DNA from: Proteiniclasticum ruminis
GTDB taxonomy: Bacteria; Bacillota; Clostridia; Clostridiales; Clostridiaceae
NCBI RefSeq assembly: GCF_900115135.1
Contig: NZ_FOVK01000001.1
Span: 682,001 to 746,000 of the forward strand
Length of the DNA stretch: 64,000 nucleotides
Direction of reading: 5' to 3'
Part shown: piece by piece, positions 54,820-64,000 of the stretch
How the letters are laid out: the number at the start of each line of letters is the position of its first letter
How positions within the stretch are numbered: the first letter of the stretch is position 1
Translations under genes and position numbers: made by a program
The notes under the pieces: generated by a model
Database searches by the model: none
What the model saw: the letters and a program-made list of their open reading frames with translations, nothing else
What the model was told of the DNA's origin: nothing

Positions 54820-57447
54820 CTATCTTGGATTCTTAACCTGAGCCTGAGCTGCAGCAAGTCTAGCTACTGGAACTCTATATGGTGAGCAGGAAACATAATC
54901 CAGTCCATTCTCATGGAAGAAGTGTACAGAGGATGGATCTCCACCGTGCTCTCCGCAAACACCAAGCTTAAGGTTTTCCTTAACGCCTCTTCCCTTTTCT
55001 ACTGCAATCTTCACAAACTGTCCAACACCTGTCTGGTCAAGCTTTGCAAACGGATCGAAGTCGTAGATCTTCTTATCATAGTAGTGCTTCAGGAATGTAC
55101 CAGCATCATCTCTGGAGAATCCGAAGGACATCTGTGTAAGGTCATTGGTTCCGAAGGAGAAGAAATCAGCTTCTTTAGCAATTTCATCAGCTGTTACACA
55201 AGCTCTTGGAATTTCAATCATGGTACCAACCAGATACTTCAGTTCAACACCCTTTTCAGCGATGATAGCATCAGCTGTCTTCTTAACGATGTTCTTCACA
55301 TACTTCAGCTCATTTACTTCACCAACCAGCGGAATCATGATTTCTGGAACAGTATTCCATCCCATTTCTTCATTAACTTCGATGGCAGCTTCAATAACTG
55401 CTCTGGTCTGCATTTCAGCAATTTCTGGGTAAGAAATTGAAAGTCTGCATCCTCTATGACCCATCATTGGGTTGAACTCATGAAGGTCGGATATAATTCC
55501 ATTCAGGTCAGCAACGGAAAGCTTCAGCTCTGCTGCAAGATCTGCAATTTCCTTTTCCTTGGTAGGTAGGAACTCATGCAGTGGTGGATCCAGGAATCTA
55601 ACGGTTACTGGATGTCCTTCCATAGCCTTGTACAGTCCCTTGAAATCACCCTTCTGCATTGGAAGCAGCTTCTCAAGAGCAGCTCTTCTAGCCTCTTCTG
55701 TTCTAGCTACGATCATCTGTCTCATAATAAAGATTCTATCTTCAGCGAAGAACATATGCTCGGTTCTTGTCAGACCGATACCTTCTGCACCAAATTTGAT
55801 AGCCTGTGCGGCATCGTGTGGTGTATCTGCATTTGTTCTAACCTTAAGTGATCTGATTTCATCAGCCCAGGACATGAATGTGCCAAAGTGTCCAGAAATT
55901 TCTGGTTCAACTGTAGCAATGTTTCCTTCATATACGTCACCAGTGCTTCCATCAAGGGAAATATAGTCCTCAGAAGAGTATACCTTTCCATTGACAGTCA
56001 TGGTCTTGTTCTTTTCATCAACTTTGATTGCACCTGCACCAGCTACGCAGCATGCACCCATGCCTCTAGCAACTACAGCAGCATGGGAAGTCATTCCGCC
56101 TCTTACAGTCAGAATACCTTCTGCCGCAATCATTCCTTCGATATCTTCTGGTGATGTTTCCTGTCTAACAAGAATAACCTTTTCGCCAGCTTCGTGTCTT
56201 TCTTTAGCTTCAAGAGCAGAGAAAGAAATCTTTCCTGTAGCAGCTCCTGGAGATGCAGGAAGACCTGTGGCAATGATTTCGTGCTTCTTCATTTCATTTG
56301 TATCAAAAGCAGGGTGAAGCAATGTATCAAGCTGCTTAGGATCCATCATCAGAATTGCCTGTTCTTTGGAAACAAGTCCTTCTTCTACCATATCAACCGC
56401 AATCTTAAGAGCCGCCTGAGCAGTTCTCTTACCATTTCTGGTCTGAAGGAAGTACAGCTTACCTTCTTCAATGGTGAACTCCATATCCTGCATATCGTGA
56501 TAGTGGTTCTCCAGCTTGTTTACGATGTCAACAAACTGATTGTATGTTTCAGGCATCTGCTTTTCAAGTTCTTCAATTGGCTGTGGTGTTCTGATACCAG
56601 CAACAACGTCTTCACCCTGTGCATTCATCAGATACTCAGCAAAAATCTTTCTTTCTCCTGTTGCAGGGTTTCTGGAGAATGCTACACCTGATCCTGATGT
56701 CTCACCCTTGTTTCCGAATACCATTTCCTGCACGTTTACAGCGGTTCCCCAGCTGGATGGAATATCATTCATTCTTCTATAAACATTAGCTCTTGGGTTA
56801 TCCCAGCTTCTGAATACAGCAGTTATTGATTCTATCAGCTGTGCTCTTGGATCCTGTGGGAAGTCTTCTCCCTTTCTTTCCTTGTAGTAGTTCTTGAACT
56901 TCACTACAAGTTCTTTCAGATCCTCAGCAGACAGTTCGGTGTCAAGTTCTACTCCCTTTTCTTCCTTCATTTCATGAAGGATCTCTTCGAAGTCTTTCTT
57001 GTCTACATCCATAACTACGTCTGCAAACATCATGATGAATCTTCTGTAAGAGTCATAAGCAAATCTTTCATTGCCAGTTTCCTTAGCAACTACTTCAACT
57101 GTCTCATCATTCAGACCAAGGTTCAGGATAGTGTCCATCATACCAGGCATGGAAGCTCTTGCACCTGAACGTACGGAAACAAGCAGTGGATTAACTGTTC
57201 CACCAAATGATTTTCCTGTAACTTCTTCAAGCTTGTTCATGGTTGCATGAATCTCTTCGATGATTTCTGGTGTAATAACCTTTTCATCATCATAGTATTT
57301 ATTGCAAGCCTCAGTAGTAACTGTGAATCCCATTGGTATTGGAATTCCGATGTTAGTCATTTCTGCCAGGTTGGCACCCTTACCTCCAAGGAGGTTTTTC
57401 ATTGTAGCATCACCTTCACTGAAAAGGTATACATACTTCTTTGACAT
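54820..57447 (-). CDS. ppdK: Pyruvate, phosphate dikinase
   Basis: Interconverts pyruvate, ATP and phosphate with phosphoenolpyruvate, AMP and pyrophosphate; in anaerobes it works in glycolysis or gluconeogenesis with PPi. At 875 residues it has full length: ATP-grasp domain (about 1-340), central swivelling domain with the phosphorylated H455 in GGMTSHAAVVARGMG, and a C-terminal TIM barrel with GFGTNDLTQMSFGFSRDDAG-like (FGTNDLTQMSFGFSRDD) and GVCGEHGGDPSS. The Bacillus regulator gene ppsR (yqfL) is not adjacent; a DUF4342 gene lies upstream. Confidence 0.97.
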   Translation of the reverse strand: MSKKYVYLFSEGDATMKNLLGGKGANLAEMTNIGIPIPMGFTVTTEACNKYYDDEKVITPEIIEEIHATMNKLEEVTGKSFGGTVNPLLVSVRSGARASMPGMMDTILNLGLNDETVEVVAKETGNERFAYDSYRRFIMMFADVVMDVDKKDFEEILHEMKEEKGVELDTELSAEDLKELVVKFKNYYKERKGEDFPQDPRAQLIESITAVFRSWDNPRANVYRRMNDIPSSWGTAVNVQEMVFGNKGETSGSGVAFSRNPATGERKIFAEYLMNAQGEDVVAGIRTPQPIEELEKQMPETYNQFVDIVNKLENHYHDMQDMEFTIEEGKLYFLQTRNGKRTAQAALKIAVDMVEEGLVSKEQAILMMDPKQLDTLLHPAFDTNEMKKHEIIATGLPASPGAATGKISFSALEAKERHEAGEKVILVRQETSPEDIEGMIAAEGILTVRGGMTSHAAVVARGMGACCVAGAGAIKVDEKNKTMTVNGKVYSSEDYISLDGSTGDVYEGNIATVEPEISGHFGTFMSWADEIRSLKVRTNADTPHDAAQAIKFGAEGIGLTRTEHMFFAEDRIFIMRQMIVARTEEARRAALEKLLPMQKGDFKGLYKAMEGHPVTVRFLDPPLHEFLPTKEKEIADLAAELKLSVADLNGIISDLHEFNPMMGHRGCRLSISYPEIAEMQTRAVIEAAIEVNEEMGWNTVPEIMIPLVGEVNELKYVKNIVKKTADAIIAEKGVELKYLVGTMIEIPRACVTADEIAKEADFFSFGTNDLTQMSFGFSRDDAGTFLKHYYDKKIYDFDPFAKLDQTGVGQFVKIAVEKGRGVKENLKLGVCGEHGGDPSSVHFFHENGLDYVSCSPYRVPVARLAAAQAQVKNPR

Positions 57448-57553
57448 AGATTTCCCTCACTTTCAATCTTTTATGTGTAACCACATATATTTGAATCCGG
57501 TAGAACCGAGAGTTCACGAAATTATGAAGCAAAATGCTTCAAAATCCTCATAT

Positions 57554-57562
57554 ATTATAGCA
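57554..57562 (-). promoter_or_regulatory. Extended -10 promoter of ppdK
   Basis: On the minus strand TGC-TATAAT lies about 107 bases upstream of the ppdK start; the -35 is weak. Confidence 0.5.
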
Positions 57563-57684
57563 TAAGTCCTAAGCGAATTGTACAACATTTCTAATGGTTT
57601 TTAGTTTATTCATTAATTTCGGACGGTACAAACCATGGATACGATTACAAACTGTGCTACAATATACAATAAATCGACAAATTA

Positions 57685-57716
57685 TAAGACTTCCCCATCA
57701 TAACAGAGAAGTCTTA
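57685..57716 (-). terminator. Terminator after the DUF4342 gene
   Basis: TAAGACTTC (57685-57693) pairs with GAAGTCTTA (57708-57716); on the minus strand TATAATTTG follows, a weak T-tract. Confidence 0.65.
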
Positions 57717-57740
57717 AGTAAAGATGAAGTTTATGAAAAT

Positions 57741-58289
57741 TTAGTATAGATCTGAAGAGAAATATCCACCAAAATCATCTTCTTGTTTTTCTTCCTTCCT
57801 GAAGTGAATTTTACTGGTAAAATCATCCATCTTCCTTGACACTGAAACCTTTGACAGTCCAAAGGCGTTGGCCATTCCAAAGAACTTTGCTCTTAAAGGT
57901 TTTGTCAGTTCTATCTCTCTATGGTCTGATTTGACTTTCACGTCAACTCCAAACAGGAACAGCGCACCCAACGCCCCCAATAGAATCTTAGGTTTACGGG
58001 CCAGCAACAAGGTACCAATGGCTACTACAGGCAAAGGCGCTTCCACGGATTGCCCTTTATAGGAAAAATCTACCATCTCTGATGTGGTCTTTCGAATACT
58101 CTCCACCGTCTTGTCTTTATAATCCCGAATTTCATCAAATCTTTCTTCTTTCATGTTTTCGAGATAGATCACAGCTTCAAGTACATCATTTCCGCTTTGA
58201 TCTAAGGCATTTTTCGCTGCTTCGTAAGTCACTTTCTTTCTTTTCCTGACCTCATCTACTTTCGCAAGCATTTCATTCTGCAGTTCCAT
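57741..58289 (-). CDS. DUF4342 protein with N-terminal UBA/TS-N-like domain
   Basis: A 182-residue protein. Residues 1-45 (VRKRKKVTYEAAKNALDQSGNDVLEAVIYLE, in parts) resemble the UBA-like helical bundle of elongation factor Ts. Next comes the DUF4342 region with a hydrophobic stretch (PLPVVAIGTLLLARKPKILLGALGALFLFG, about 87-115), then a charged C-terminus. Function unknown; the gene follows recO by 20 bases and precedes ppdK, so it is at the end of the pgpH-ybeY-dgkA-cdd-era-recO run. Confidence 0.82.
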   Translation of the reverse strand: MELQNEMLAKVDEVRKRKKVTYEAAKNALDQSGNDVLEAVIYLENMKEERFDEIRDYKDKTVESIRKTTSEMVDFSYKGQSVEAPLPVVAIGTLLLARKPKILLGALGALFLFGVDVKVKSDHREIELTKPLRAKFFGMANAFGLSKVSVSRKMDDFTSKIHFRKEEKQEDDFGGYFSSDLY

Positions 58290-58309
58290 TTTTTACCTCC
58301 TTATGGTCT

Positions 58310-58954
58310 TTACATATACTTCAGTAAATCCAGACTTTTAGGTTTACGCTGATAACTGTCTCTAATGATAAAGGATGTGATTCTTTGGAGTTCTGACTTG
58401 ACCGTATGATCCATCCTATACTCTGCACTCTTTGCATATTCATTCCTTAAAAAGAACTCCGCAGCTTGTAGTGCTTCATTTGAAACGGCAAAAGGCACTG
58501 ATTGACGTCCAATCCGGTATCCCGTCAGAGTGATGAGTTTGATTTCGTAAACCAGCGTAATGACTTCAACGTCAATGGCCTCAGACTCTAAGAGGTAGAG
58601 TGCTGTCACCAGATTCCTGTATAGATAAGGCTGCACTTCCTCGTCCAGTGTCACAATATCAATCATTTCCAAAAAATAGGATGCATATGTCAGAAGCTCT
58701 AAAGATGATGTTACATCTGAAAAACCATGTATCAGTGTACCTTCATTAAAATTATACAGTGACTTTCCTTTGAACAATAAAAAGTCACCAAAAATCATGG
58801 GACGTGTCATGAACTGGTACCGGTATTTGGGTGATCGTGCACCTTTACACAAAACAGAGACTTTACCCAGTTCTTCTGTAAAGATCCATAGAATCTTATC
58901 CTTCTCTTTGTAATCCATGGTTTTGATCACAATACCTTTTGCCTTTACCTGCAT
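58310..58954 (-). CDS. recO: DNA repair protein RecO (short form)
   Basis: Helps RecR load RecA on SSB-coated DNA. The N-terminal OB fold is clear (AKGIVIKTMDYKEKDKILWIFTEELGKVSVLCKGARSPKY, in parts: GIVIKTMDYKEKDKIL, GKVSVLCKGARSPKYR). At 214 residues it is shorter than the usual 240-255, and the C-terminal four-cysteine zinc site of many RecO proteins is absent: I see only one cysteine. Its ATG shares one base with the era stop. Confidence 0.9.
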   Translation of the reverse strand: MQVKAKGIVIKTMDYKEKDKILWIFTEELGKVSVLCKGARSPKYRYQFMTRPMIFGDFLLFKGKSLYNFNEGTLIHGFSDVTSSLELLTYASYFLEMIDIVTLDEEVQPYLYRNLVTALYLLESEAIDVEVITLVYEIKLITLTGYRIGRQSVPFAVSNEALQAAEFFLRNEYAKSAEYRMDHTVKSELQRITSFIIRDSYQRKPKSLDLLKYM

Positions 58955-59838
58955 TATTCTTTATACCCGAGCTCCTTCAGGAGCGTTTGATTGTCTCTCC
59001 ATTCCTTACGAACTTTCACAAAAGTCTTCAGGTCCACTTTACCTTCCAGATATACTTCCATATCTTCTCGAGCCCAGGTCCCTATTTTTTTTAGGGTCTG
59101 GCCACCTTTCCCTATAATTATCCCCTTATGAGAGTCTTTCTCACAGATGATATCTGCCTCAATATACCAGTTTCCATTTTCTTTCTCTTGCATTGTTGTA
59201 ATCTCAACAGCAATACCATGAGGTATCTCCTGTTGGAGGAGTTTCAATGCCTTTTCACGGATGGTTTCTGCCGCCATAAATCTTAAATGGACATCTGCTA
59301 CCATATCTTCAGGATAATACATAGGACCTTCAGGCAGATACTTTTTCACCAGAGCTAGAATATCCTCGGTATTCTTTCCTTTCAGTGCCGAAATTGGAAT
59401 GATTTCATCAAACTCTGCCGCTTTTCCGTAGAGCTCTAAGGTTTTAGCCACTCTGTCCTGAGTGAACTCATCAATCTTATTCACCAGAAGAAACTTAGGT
59501 GTCTTGAGTCCTTTCAGCTCTTCCAGAATAAGCGCATCGCCAGGATGAATCTCTCCAGAAGCAGTTGTGATAAAAATCACCAAATCCACTTGACTTAGGC
59601 TCTCCTTAGCAACATGGACCATATATTCCCCCAGTTTATTCTTTGCTTTATGAATTCCTGGAGTGTCCACAAAAATGATTTGAGCATCGTCGTCTGTATA
59701 AATTGCATTCATATTTTTTCTTGTCGTTTGGGGTTTATTGGATACAATGGATAGCTTAGCCCCCATTAAATGGTTGATTAGTGTCGACTTCCCCACATTT
59801 GGTCTGCCCACAACTGTAATAAATCCTGATTTAAACAT
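58954..59838 (-). CDS. era: GTPase Era
   Basis: Essential GTPase that binds the 3' end of 16S rRNA during 30S assembly. The G1 motif GRPNVGKST is at 11-19, with DTPGIHK and NKID, and a C-terminal KH domain with [12 protein letters not shown] use the ATG at 59838 after GAAGGAAG, giving 294 residues; it lies eight bases inside the end of cdd. The frame opens 15 codons earlier. Confidence 0.96.
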   Translation of the reverse strand: MFKSGFITVVGRPNVGKSTLINHLMGAKLSIVSNKPQTTRKNMNAIYTDDDAQIIFVDTPGIHKAKNKLGEYMVHVAKESLSQVDLVIFITTASGEIHPGDALILEELKGLKTPKFLLVNKIDEFTQDRVAKTLELYGKAAEFDEIIPISALKGKNTEDILALVKKYLPEGPMYYPEDMVADVHLRFMAAETIREKALKLLQQEIPHGIAVEITTMQEKENGNWYIEADIICEKDSHKGIIIGKGGQTLKKIGTWAREDMEVYLEGKVDLKTFVKVRKEWRDNQTLLKELGYKE

Positions 59839-60250
59839 TTTTAACTTCCTTCTCTTTATCGAGGTCAATCTTAGTAAAAGCACCAGGCAAAATATCTTCC
59901 ATTGTTTTTACAATGTACTCTTCTTTGCTCTTTATAATAATAATCGGAATTTCCTTGCTTTCAGCAAATTCTACAATCACTTGTCTGCAGATTCCGCATG
60001 GATAAGTAAAATTATGGATATCTCCAACAACCGCTATAGCCTTAATCTTATGGTGTCCATGGGACACCGCATTGAATATTGCAGTGCGTTCTGCACAGTT
60101 TGTAGCACCATAGGATGCATTTTCAATATTACAGCCACTGAATATGGAATCATCTTCCATAAGTACTGCGGACCCAACTTTGAAACCTGAATATGGAACA
60201 TAGGCATGTTCTCTTGCTTCTAGAGCTGCCTCTATCAATTTTTTGTACAT
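59831..60250 (-). CDS. cdd: Cytidine deaminase
   Basis: Pyrimidine salvage enzyme, cytidine to uridine. The zinc motif is complete: NCAERTAIF and PCGICRQ, with [11 protein letters not shown] at the N-terminus. I use the ATG at 60250 after GAGGGA (139 residues); an ATG four codons earlier overlaps the ribosome site. Overlaps era by eight bases. Confidence 0.95.
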   Translation of the reverse strand: MYKKLIEAALEAREHAYVPYSGFKVGSAVLMEDDSIFSGCNIENASYGATNCAERTAIFNAVSHGHHKIKAIAVVGDIHNFTYPCGICRQVIVEFAESKEIPIIIIKSKEEYIVKTMEDILPGAFTKIDLDKEKEVKNV

Positions 60251-60274
60251 ATTATCCCTCATTTCTTTATTATT

Positions 60275-60976
60275 TTAATAACCGAAAACTCTAAACAAGA
60301 GAATTGTGATGAGAAAGCCCAACAACCCTCCAACAAACACTTCTTTTATTGAATGCACTTTAGAATCCACTCTTGACTGGGCTACAATTAGCGCCATGAT
60401 AAAGCTGAGTGTAATGGCTATGGTGGAGTCTGACAGATAGCTGATGACCGTTGCCAAACTGAAGGCCACTGCTGCATGTCCAGACGGCATACCTCCTTTT
60501 AATGGCGTACCCTCTCCGACGACAGCTTTCGTGAGAATTACAGAAAGAGCCACAATAACCAGTATAACAATGACAAGATACGGACTTGAATGCTTGACAA
60601 GCTGTACCCCCCTGTAGGTAAATGTGGTGATCTCTTCCCAAAATATAAAATAACCCACAGCCAGTGCATTTACAGCTGTCAGAAGCACCGCTGCCGCTGC
60701 AGTATTCTTAGCAATTTTCGCCAGTGGATGATAGTGATTCGTCGTGGCGTCAATGGCACTTTCTATGGCAGTGTTGAGAAGTTCAGCAGCCATCACCATG
60801 GTCATACTGACAAAAAGAATCAGAAGCTCAACTTTTGTGATATTGGTGAATAGTGAGAATAATATCACCACGATGGCTGCTACCATATGAATCTTCATAT
60901 TCCGTTGGGTTCTTACGGCATAGATGAACCCGGAAATTGCATAATTAAAACTGTCCAACAGACCCTTTAAATCCAT
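60275..60976 (-). CDS. dgkA: Fusion of DgkA-type lipid kinase and PAP2 phosphatase
   Basis: A 233-residue membrane protein with two enzyme domains of opposite sense. The N-terminal half (1 to about 120) is a small DgkA-type kinase, probably undecaprenol kinase, with MVMAAELLNTAIESAID. The C-terminal half (about 130-233) is a PAP2 lipid phosphatase with KGGMPSGHAAVAFS and SRVDSKVHSIKEV. The last PAP2 motif has Glu where Asp is usual. Both halves would act on undecaprenyl carrier lipids. Between ybeY and cdd; the kinase in this place is conserved, the phosphatase domain is an addition. Confidence 0.92.
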   Translation of the reverse strand: MDLKGLLDSFNYAISGFIYAVRTQRNMKIHMVAAIVVILFSLFTNITKVELLILFVSMTMVMAAELLNTAIESAIDATTNHYHPLAKIAKNTAAAAVLLTAVNALAVGYFIFWEEITTFTYRGVQLVKHSSPYLVIVILVIVALSVILTKAVVGEGTPLKGGMPSGHAAVAFSLATVISYLSDSTIAITLSFIMALIVAQSRVDSKVHSIKEVFVGGLLGFLITILLFRVFGY

Positions 60977-60988
60977 ATTAGCACCACC

Positions 60989-61492
60989 TTATTCACGGGA
61001 TATGTCTAGAGCATGAAGAATCCGCTCTTCTGCTTCACGCATTCTTTGTTTGTCCATGTCTGTCATATGATCATATCCCAGAAGATGCAAGATGGAATGT
61101 ATCGTGAGATAGCATGCTTCTCTTTTTAGTGAATGTCCAAACTCAAGAGCCTGTTCATTGGCTTTTTCCATGGACAGAACCACATCCCCCAGAAGAAGAG
61201 CATCTCCGTCATAAAACTCCGGACCAAACTGATGGTTCAGATATTCATCACGAAAAACCTGTCCTTCCTCATAAGAAATCATCGGAAAAGAAAGAACATC
61301 CGTCTCCTTATCAATGTTTCTATATTCTCTATTCATTTCTTTTATCGCATCGTTATCCACAAGAAGCATGCTGATTTCCGCTTCCTCTTCAACCCCCTGG
61401 TCTTTCAACGTAAACAGAATCGCTTCCTTGATGCCTTCCAGCAGGGATTCCGGAACTTCTATCTGATCTTGTTCATTTTCAATAATAATCAT
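60989..61492 (-). CDS. ybeY: Endoribonuclease YbeY
   Basis: Zinc-dependent RNase for 16S rRNA 3' maturation and ribosome quality control. The 167 residues contain the H-x3-H-x5-H zinc motif in TIHSILHLLGYDH, preceded by LLGDVVLSMEKANEQA. It lies nine bases after pgpH and 12 before dgkA. Confidence 0.95.
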   Translation of the reverse strand: MIIIENEQDQIEVPESLLEGIKEAILFTLKDQGVEEEAEISMLLVDNDAIKEMNREYRNIDKETDVLSFPMISYEEGQVFRDEYLNHQFGPEFYDGDALLLGDVVLSMEKANEQALEFGHSLKREACYLTIHSILHLLGYDHMTDMDKQRMREAEERILHALDISRE

Positions 61493-61501
61493 TGTTTTCT
61501 C

Positions 61502-63544
61502 CTAACCGTTGGCTTTTTTTCGCTTATCTTCCGGATACTCTATTCGCTCATGATAAATAGAGCCAAAAGTTTTCAAAAAGTTCTTTCTGATCTTTGATAC
61601 ATCACTGAAGGTAATGTCACATTCATCAAGCTGCCCATCCTCCAATTTGTCTTTAAATATCTTATACACCATGGCTTCCACTTTTCCTTGAGTCGGGTCC
61701 GAAATGCTTCTTACTGCCGCCTCAACACTGTCAGCCAGCATCATAATCCCCGCTTCCCTGGTCTTTGGTTTGGGTCCAGGATAGCGATAGTCCTCTTCTT
61801 TCACAGAATCAGGATCTTCAGCGTTGTTCTTCATGGTCAGATAAAAATACTTCACCAGAGTTGTGCCATGATGCTGAGCAATCAGATCTTTGATTTCCTG
61901 TGGTAATTTGGCTTTTTCAGCCATTTCCAAACCAATCTTCACATGATTAATGATGATCAAAGTAGATAGGTTCGGTGAGATTTCATCATGTGGGTTCTTC
62001 GATCCAATTTGATTCTCTTTAAAGAATTGAGGCCTAGAGAGCTTTCCGATATCATGATAGTACGCAGCAACCCGAAGGAGGATACTGTTTGCGTGCAGCT
62101 CTTCAGCAGCAGCTTCTGCAAGATTCCCCACCATGATACTGTGGTGATATGTCCCTGGCGCCTCCATCTGAAGCCTCTTTAACAATGGATGATTTGGATT
62201 TGCCAGTTCCAGAAGCTTAATCTCCGTTACCACATTAAAGGTATTCTCAATGAGCGGCAAAAATCCAATCACAAGAATTCCAGATAAAATGACACCACTT
62301 GCAGCAAACAATGAGTTCCTTATAGAATCCATGACCGAATTGGAAAGCAAGAAGCCCAGGGAGAGCGATACCACAAAAGTCACGACAGAAATATAAAAGC
62401 TTGACTTTAAAATATCATTTCTCTCTTCCACTTTATTGATAAAAATCACACTGAGAATGGATGTCAGCATCAGAAGCAGAAGCACCTGCACATTGAATCC
62501 CGTCACGATGCTGAGAAAAACAGCACTGTAAAGTGCCAAACTTTGCCCCACACGTTTTTTCACAAGAATGGTCAGAAGCATTGGAAGAAATGTGTAAGGA
62601 ACAATAAACGGACTGATGATCACCATTGCTCTTGCCAAGGCAAGAGCAAGATTCATAAGAAGGAAGATCAGCGCATTCTTTTTTGTATCTTCATAGATTG
62701 CTTTATAAAAACGCTTGAGATAAAAAACAATGATCAGATGGATGATCAGCACCGCAACGACCAAACCGCTGTATGGAAGGGCATTGAACCCGCTATCGCT
62801 AAGATATCCAAGCTCAGCGAGAATCTCCAGCTGATTTGCATTGACTGGATCCCCCTCTTTTACAATAGTCTGGTTTTTCTTGATGAGAACAGGTGTAATG
62901 CTATTTTCAGCCTCTTCCCTCAGTCTCGCTGTTGCTTCCTCATCATAAAAATAGTTCGGTTTTACTAAGGTCACTACAAACTGCTTAATAGCATTTTTCG
63001 CAGCCTCATTAAAGCTGAAACTATCCACAATATCTGTCATCTCAGTTTTCGACCGCATGATTTTGTTCTCATCATCTTCTTCCAACGGAGTCTCATAAAT
63101 TTTATTAATTCCATTATTAATGGTATTTAAAGCATATCTCAAATCACTATTGTCAATAGAAAGAAGTGCAAAGTACCCCTCTTCACTAATCCCATAGGTT
63201 CCACGTTCTGAAAGAACTGTGGCAATTTCATCCAACGAAACCATAGGGTTTCTGGAGTTGATGATCCCATTGAAAAAGTCATTGCTCTCTTTCAGCGCAT
63301 TTCGTCTTACTTCCAGTTCCTGGGTATACTGATTCTGCACAGAGGCAACTGCATCCTCAATTAATGCTTTAGTTGTCACTTCATCCACCAAGTCCACATT
63401 CGCTCTGAAATCAACAGGCGCAATATCTCCAACCTTAAGATCATACTTCTTATTCACGATACTAGTCAAAAGGATAATAAATGTTACGATGATGGATACC
63501 ATGAAAATTCCATACCGCCACCAGGTTTTTCTTTCTATTCTCAT
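61502..63544 (-). CDS. pgpH: 7TM-HD cyclic-di-AMP phosphodiesterase PgpH
   Basis: Membrane phosphodiesterase that breaks down c-di-AMP. The 680 residues show an N-terminal span, an extracytoplasmic 7TMR-HDED domain (about 45-265), seven spans (about 270-455), then an HD domain with YHHSIMVGNLAEAAAE and YYHDIGKLSRPQFFKENQ, HHG and the late RSISDPTQGKVEAMV. ATG at 63544 follows AAGGAGC. First gene of the ybeY-dgkA-cdd-era-recO run; phoH, which usually precedes it, is missing here. Confidence 0.95.
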   Translation of the reverse strand: MRIERKTWWRYGIFMVSIIVTFIILLTSIVNKKYDLKVGDIAPVDFRANVDLVDEVTTKALIEDAVASVQNQYTQELEVRRNALKESNDFFNGIINSRNPMVSLDEIATVLSERGTYGISEEGYFALLSIDNSDLRYALNTINNGINKIYETPLEEDDENKIMRSKTEMTDIVDSFSFNEAAKNAIKQFVVTLVKPNYFYDEEATARLREEAENSITPVLIKKNQTIVKEGDPVNANQLEILAELGYLSDSGFNALPYSGLVVAVLIIHLIIVFYLKRFYKAIYEDTKKNALIFLLMNLALALARAMVIISPFIVPYTFLPMLLTILVKKRVGQSLALYSAVFLSIVTGFNVQVLLLLMLTSILSVIFINKVEERNDILKSSFYISVVTFVVSLSLGFLLSNSVMDSIRNSLFAASGVILSGILVIGFLPLIENTFNVVTEIKLLELANPNHPLLKRLQMEAPGTYHHSIMVGNLAEAAAEELHANSILLRVAAYYHDIGKLSRPQFFKENQIGSKNPHDEISPNLSTLIIINHVKIGLEMAEKAKLPQEIKDLIAQHHGTTLVKYFYLTMKNNAEDPDSVKEEDYRYPGPKPKTREAGIMMLADSVEAAVRSISDPTQGKVEAMVYKIFKDKLEDGQLDECDITFSDVSKIRKNFLKTFGSIYHERIEYPEDKRKKANG

Positions 63545-63689
63545 TGCCGCTCCTTATGTTATCGTATGTTTTGATTATCAGGATATTCAGTGTATTACCG
63601 TATGGATCTGGATTACTCCTCCCCTAACACATTCACTCTATTATAGTTTCAGTTTATCAAACTATGCTCTGAAATACTACTGATAGAAA

Positions 63690-64000
63690 TCACATACTCA
63701 TGTCAACCAGAACTCTACCAGATCCTTCTGAAGGATGAAGAAGTTCATCATGCAGTTCCTTGAAAGAAACTACTTTATTTACTGTTCTTTCGAGATCCGC
63801 AGAATACCACGAAGTAGCTAGTTTTTTGAAGATCTCATTTCTCTTGGCATGATCCACCATCACACTATCAATCCCTTTTAATGTAATCCCCCTTAAAATG
63901 AAGGGAAATACCGTACTCTCAAACCTGATACCAGATAGGTTTCCACTGGTGCAGACAACTCCGCCGTACTTCACTTCCGTAAGAATATTCCCCAAAGCTT
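63690..64000 (-). CDS. yhdH: YhdH/AcuI-type NADPH-dependent oxidoreductase (partial, C-terminal part)
   Basis: C-terminal about 103 residues of a zinc-free medium-chain dehydrogenase; the gene continues past the right edge, where the frame is still open. GGVVCTSGNLSGIRFESTVFPFILRG (in parts) and GIDSVMV are typical of the YhdH/acrylyl-CoA reductase group, as is the ending LHPSEGSGRVLVDM. Confidence 0.85.
   Translation of the reverse strand, partial: ALGNILTEVKYGGVVCTSGNLSGIRFESTVFPFILRGITLKGIDSVMVDHAKRNEIFKKLATSWYSADLERTVNKVVSFKELHDELLHPSEGSGRVLVDMSM

Noticed and set aside
55559-55966. Several long plus-strand frames opposite ppdK (54.9-57.4 kb)
   Set aside because: Shadow frames of a highly expressed gene with strong codon bias; Ser-rich translations and no ribosome sites.

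Overview
The window is a compact stretch of chromosome from a low-GC, Gram-positive anaerobe of the class Clostridia. This rests on clostridial-type gene orders (dgt-dnaG-rpoD-trmK-Nif3; recO-era-cdd-dgkA-ybeY-pgpH; comEC-holA-rpsT-lepA-hemW), strong AGGAGG ribosome sites, sigma-A type promoters and many hairpin-U terminators. A peptide and amino-acid fermenting lifestyle is inferred from a complete Opp peptide importer, a full glycine-cleavage cluster, a 2-oxoacid:ferredoxin oxidoreductase, pyruvate phosphate dikinase and a branched-chain amino-acid exporter. The sporulation genes gpr and spoIIP, which lie between rpsT and lepA in Bacillus subtilis, are missing here, which fits a non-sporulating lineage but does not prove it. 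I do not assign a genus.

Layout. 1-7.9 kb: hflX (runs off the left edge), hpt, a class A penicillin-binding protein, mgtE, a LUD-domain protein and yaaA. 8-15 kb: hemW-lepA, divergent rpsT, then holA-comEC-sigma factor as one minus-strand unit in which ComEC lacks its usual C-terminal domain. 15-23 kb: a secreted coiled-coil M23 peptidase, galT-galM, azlCD, msrA, a 37-residue peptide gene with its own promoter, operator-like repeats and terminator, and a secreted CAP-domain protein. 23-33 kb: gcvT-gcvH-gcvPA-gcvPB-lpdA-lplA on the minus strand, diverging from korAB. 33-38 kb: a siderophore ABC importer (yclNOPQ order) under a Fur box, diverging from an AraC-type regulator. 38-40 kb: a TIM-barrel protein, a small membrane-anchored protein and RNase P RNA. 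40-47 kb: dgt, dnaG, rpoD, a PH-domain membrane protein, trmK and a Nif3-family protein. 47-54 kb: oppABCDF plus a 58-residue membrane protein. 54-64 kb: a DUF1294 protein, ppdK, a DUF4342 protein, recO, era, cdd, a DgkA-PAP2 fusion, ybeY, pgpH and part of a YhdH-type reductase.

How the parts work together. GcvT/H/PA/PB with dihydrolipoyl dehydrogenase and lipoate ligase form a self-contained glycine-cleavage system, including attachment of the cofactor. KorAB oxidises 2-oxoacids with ferredoxin. Opp brings in the peptides that feed both. The replication, transcription and translation genes (dnaG, rpoD, holA, rpsT, lepA, era, ybeY, hflX, rnpB) are ordinary housekeeping. I see no prophage, insertion sequence, CRISPR array, tRNA or rRNA gene. 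The least explained items are a JAMM-type metalloprotease motif fused to HflX, the 37-residue peptide gene, the sigma factor coupled to a shortened ComEC, and a gene-less region with two cre-like boxes at 54.24-54.29 kb.
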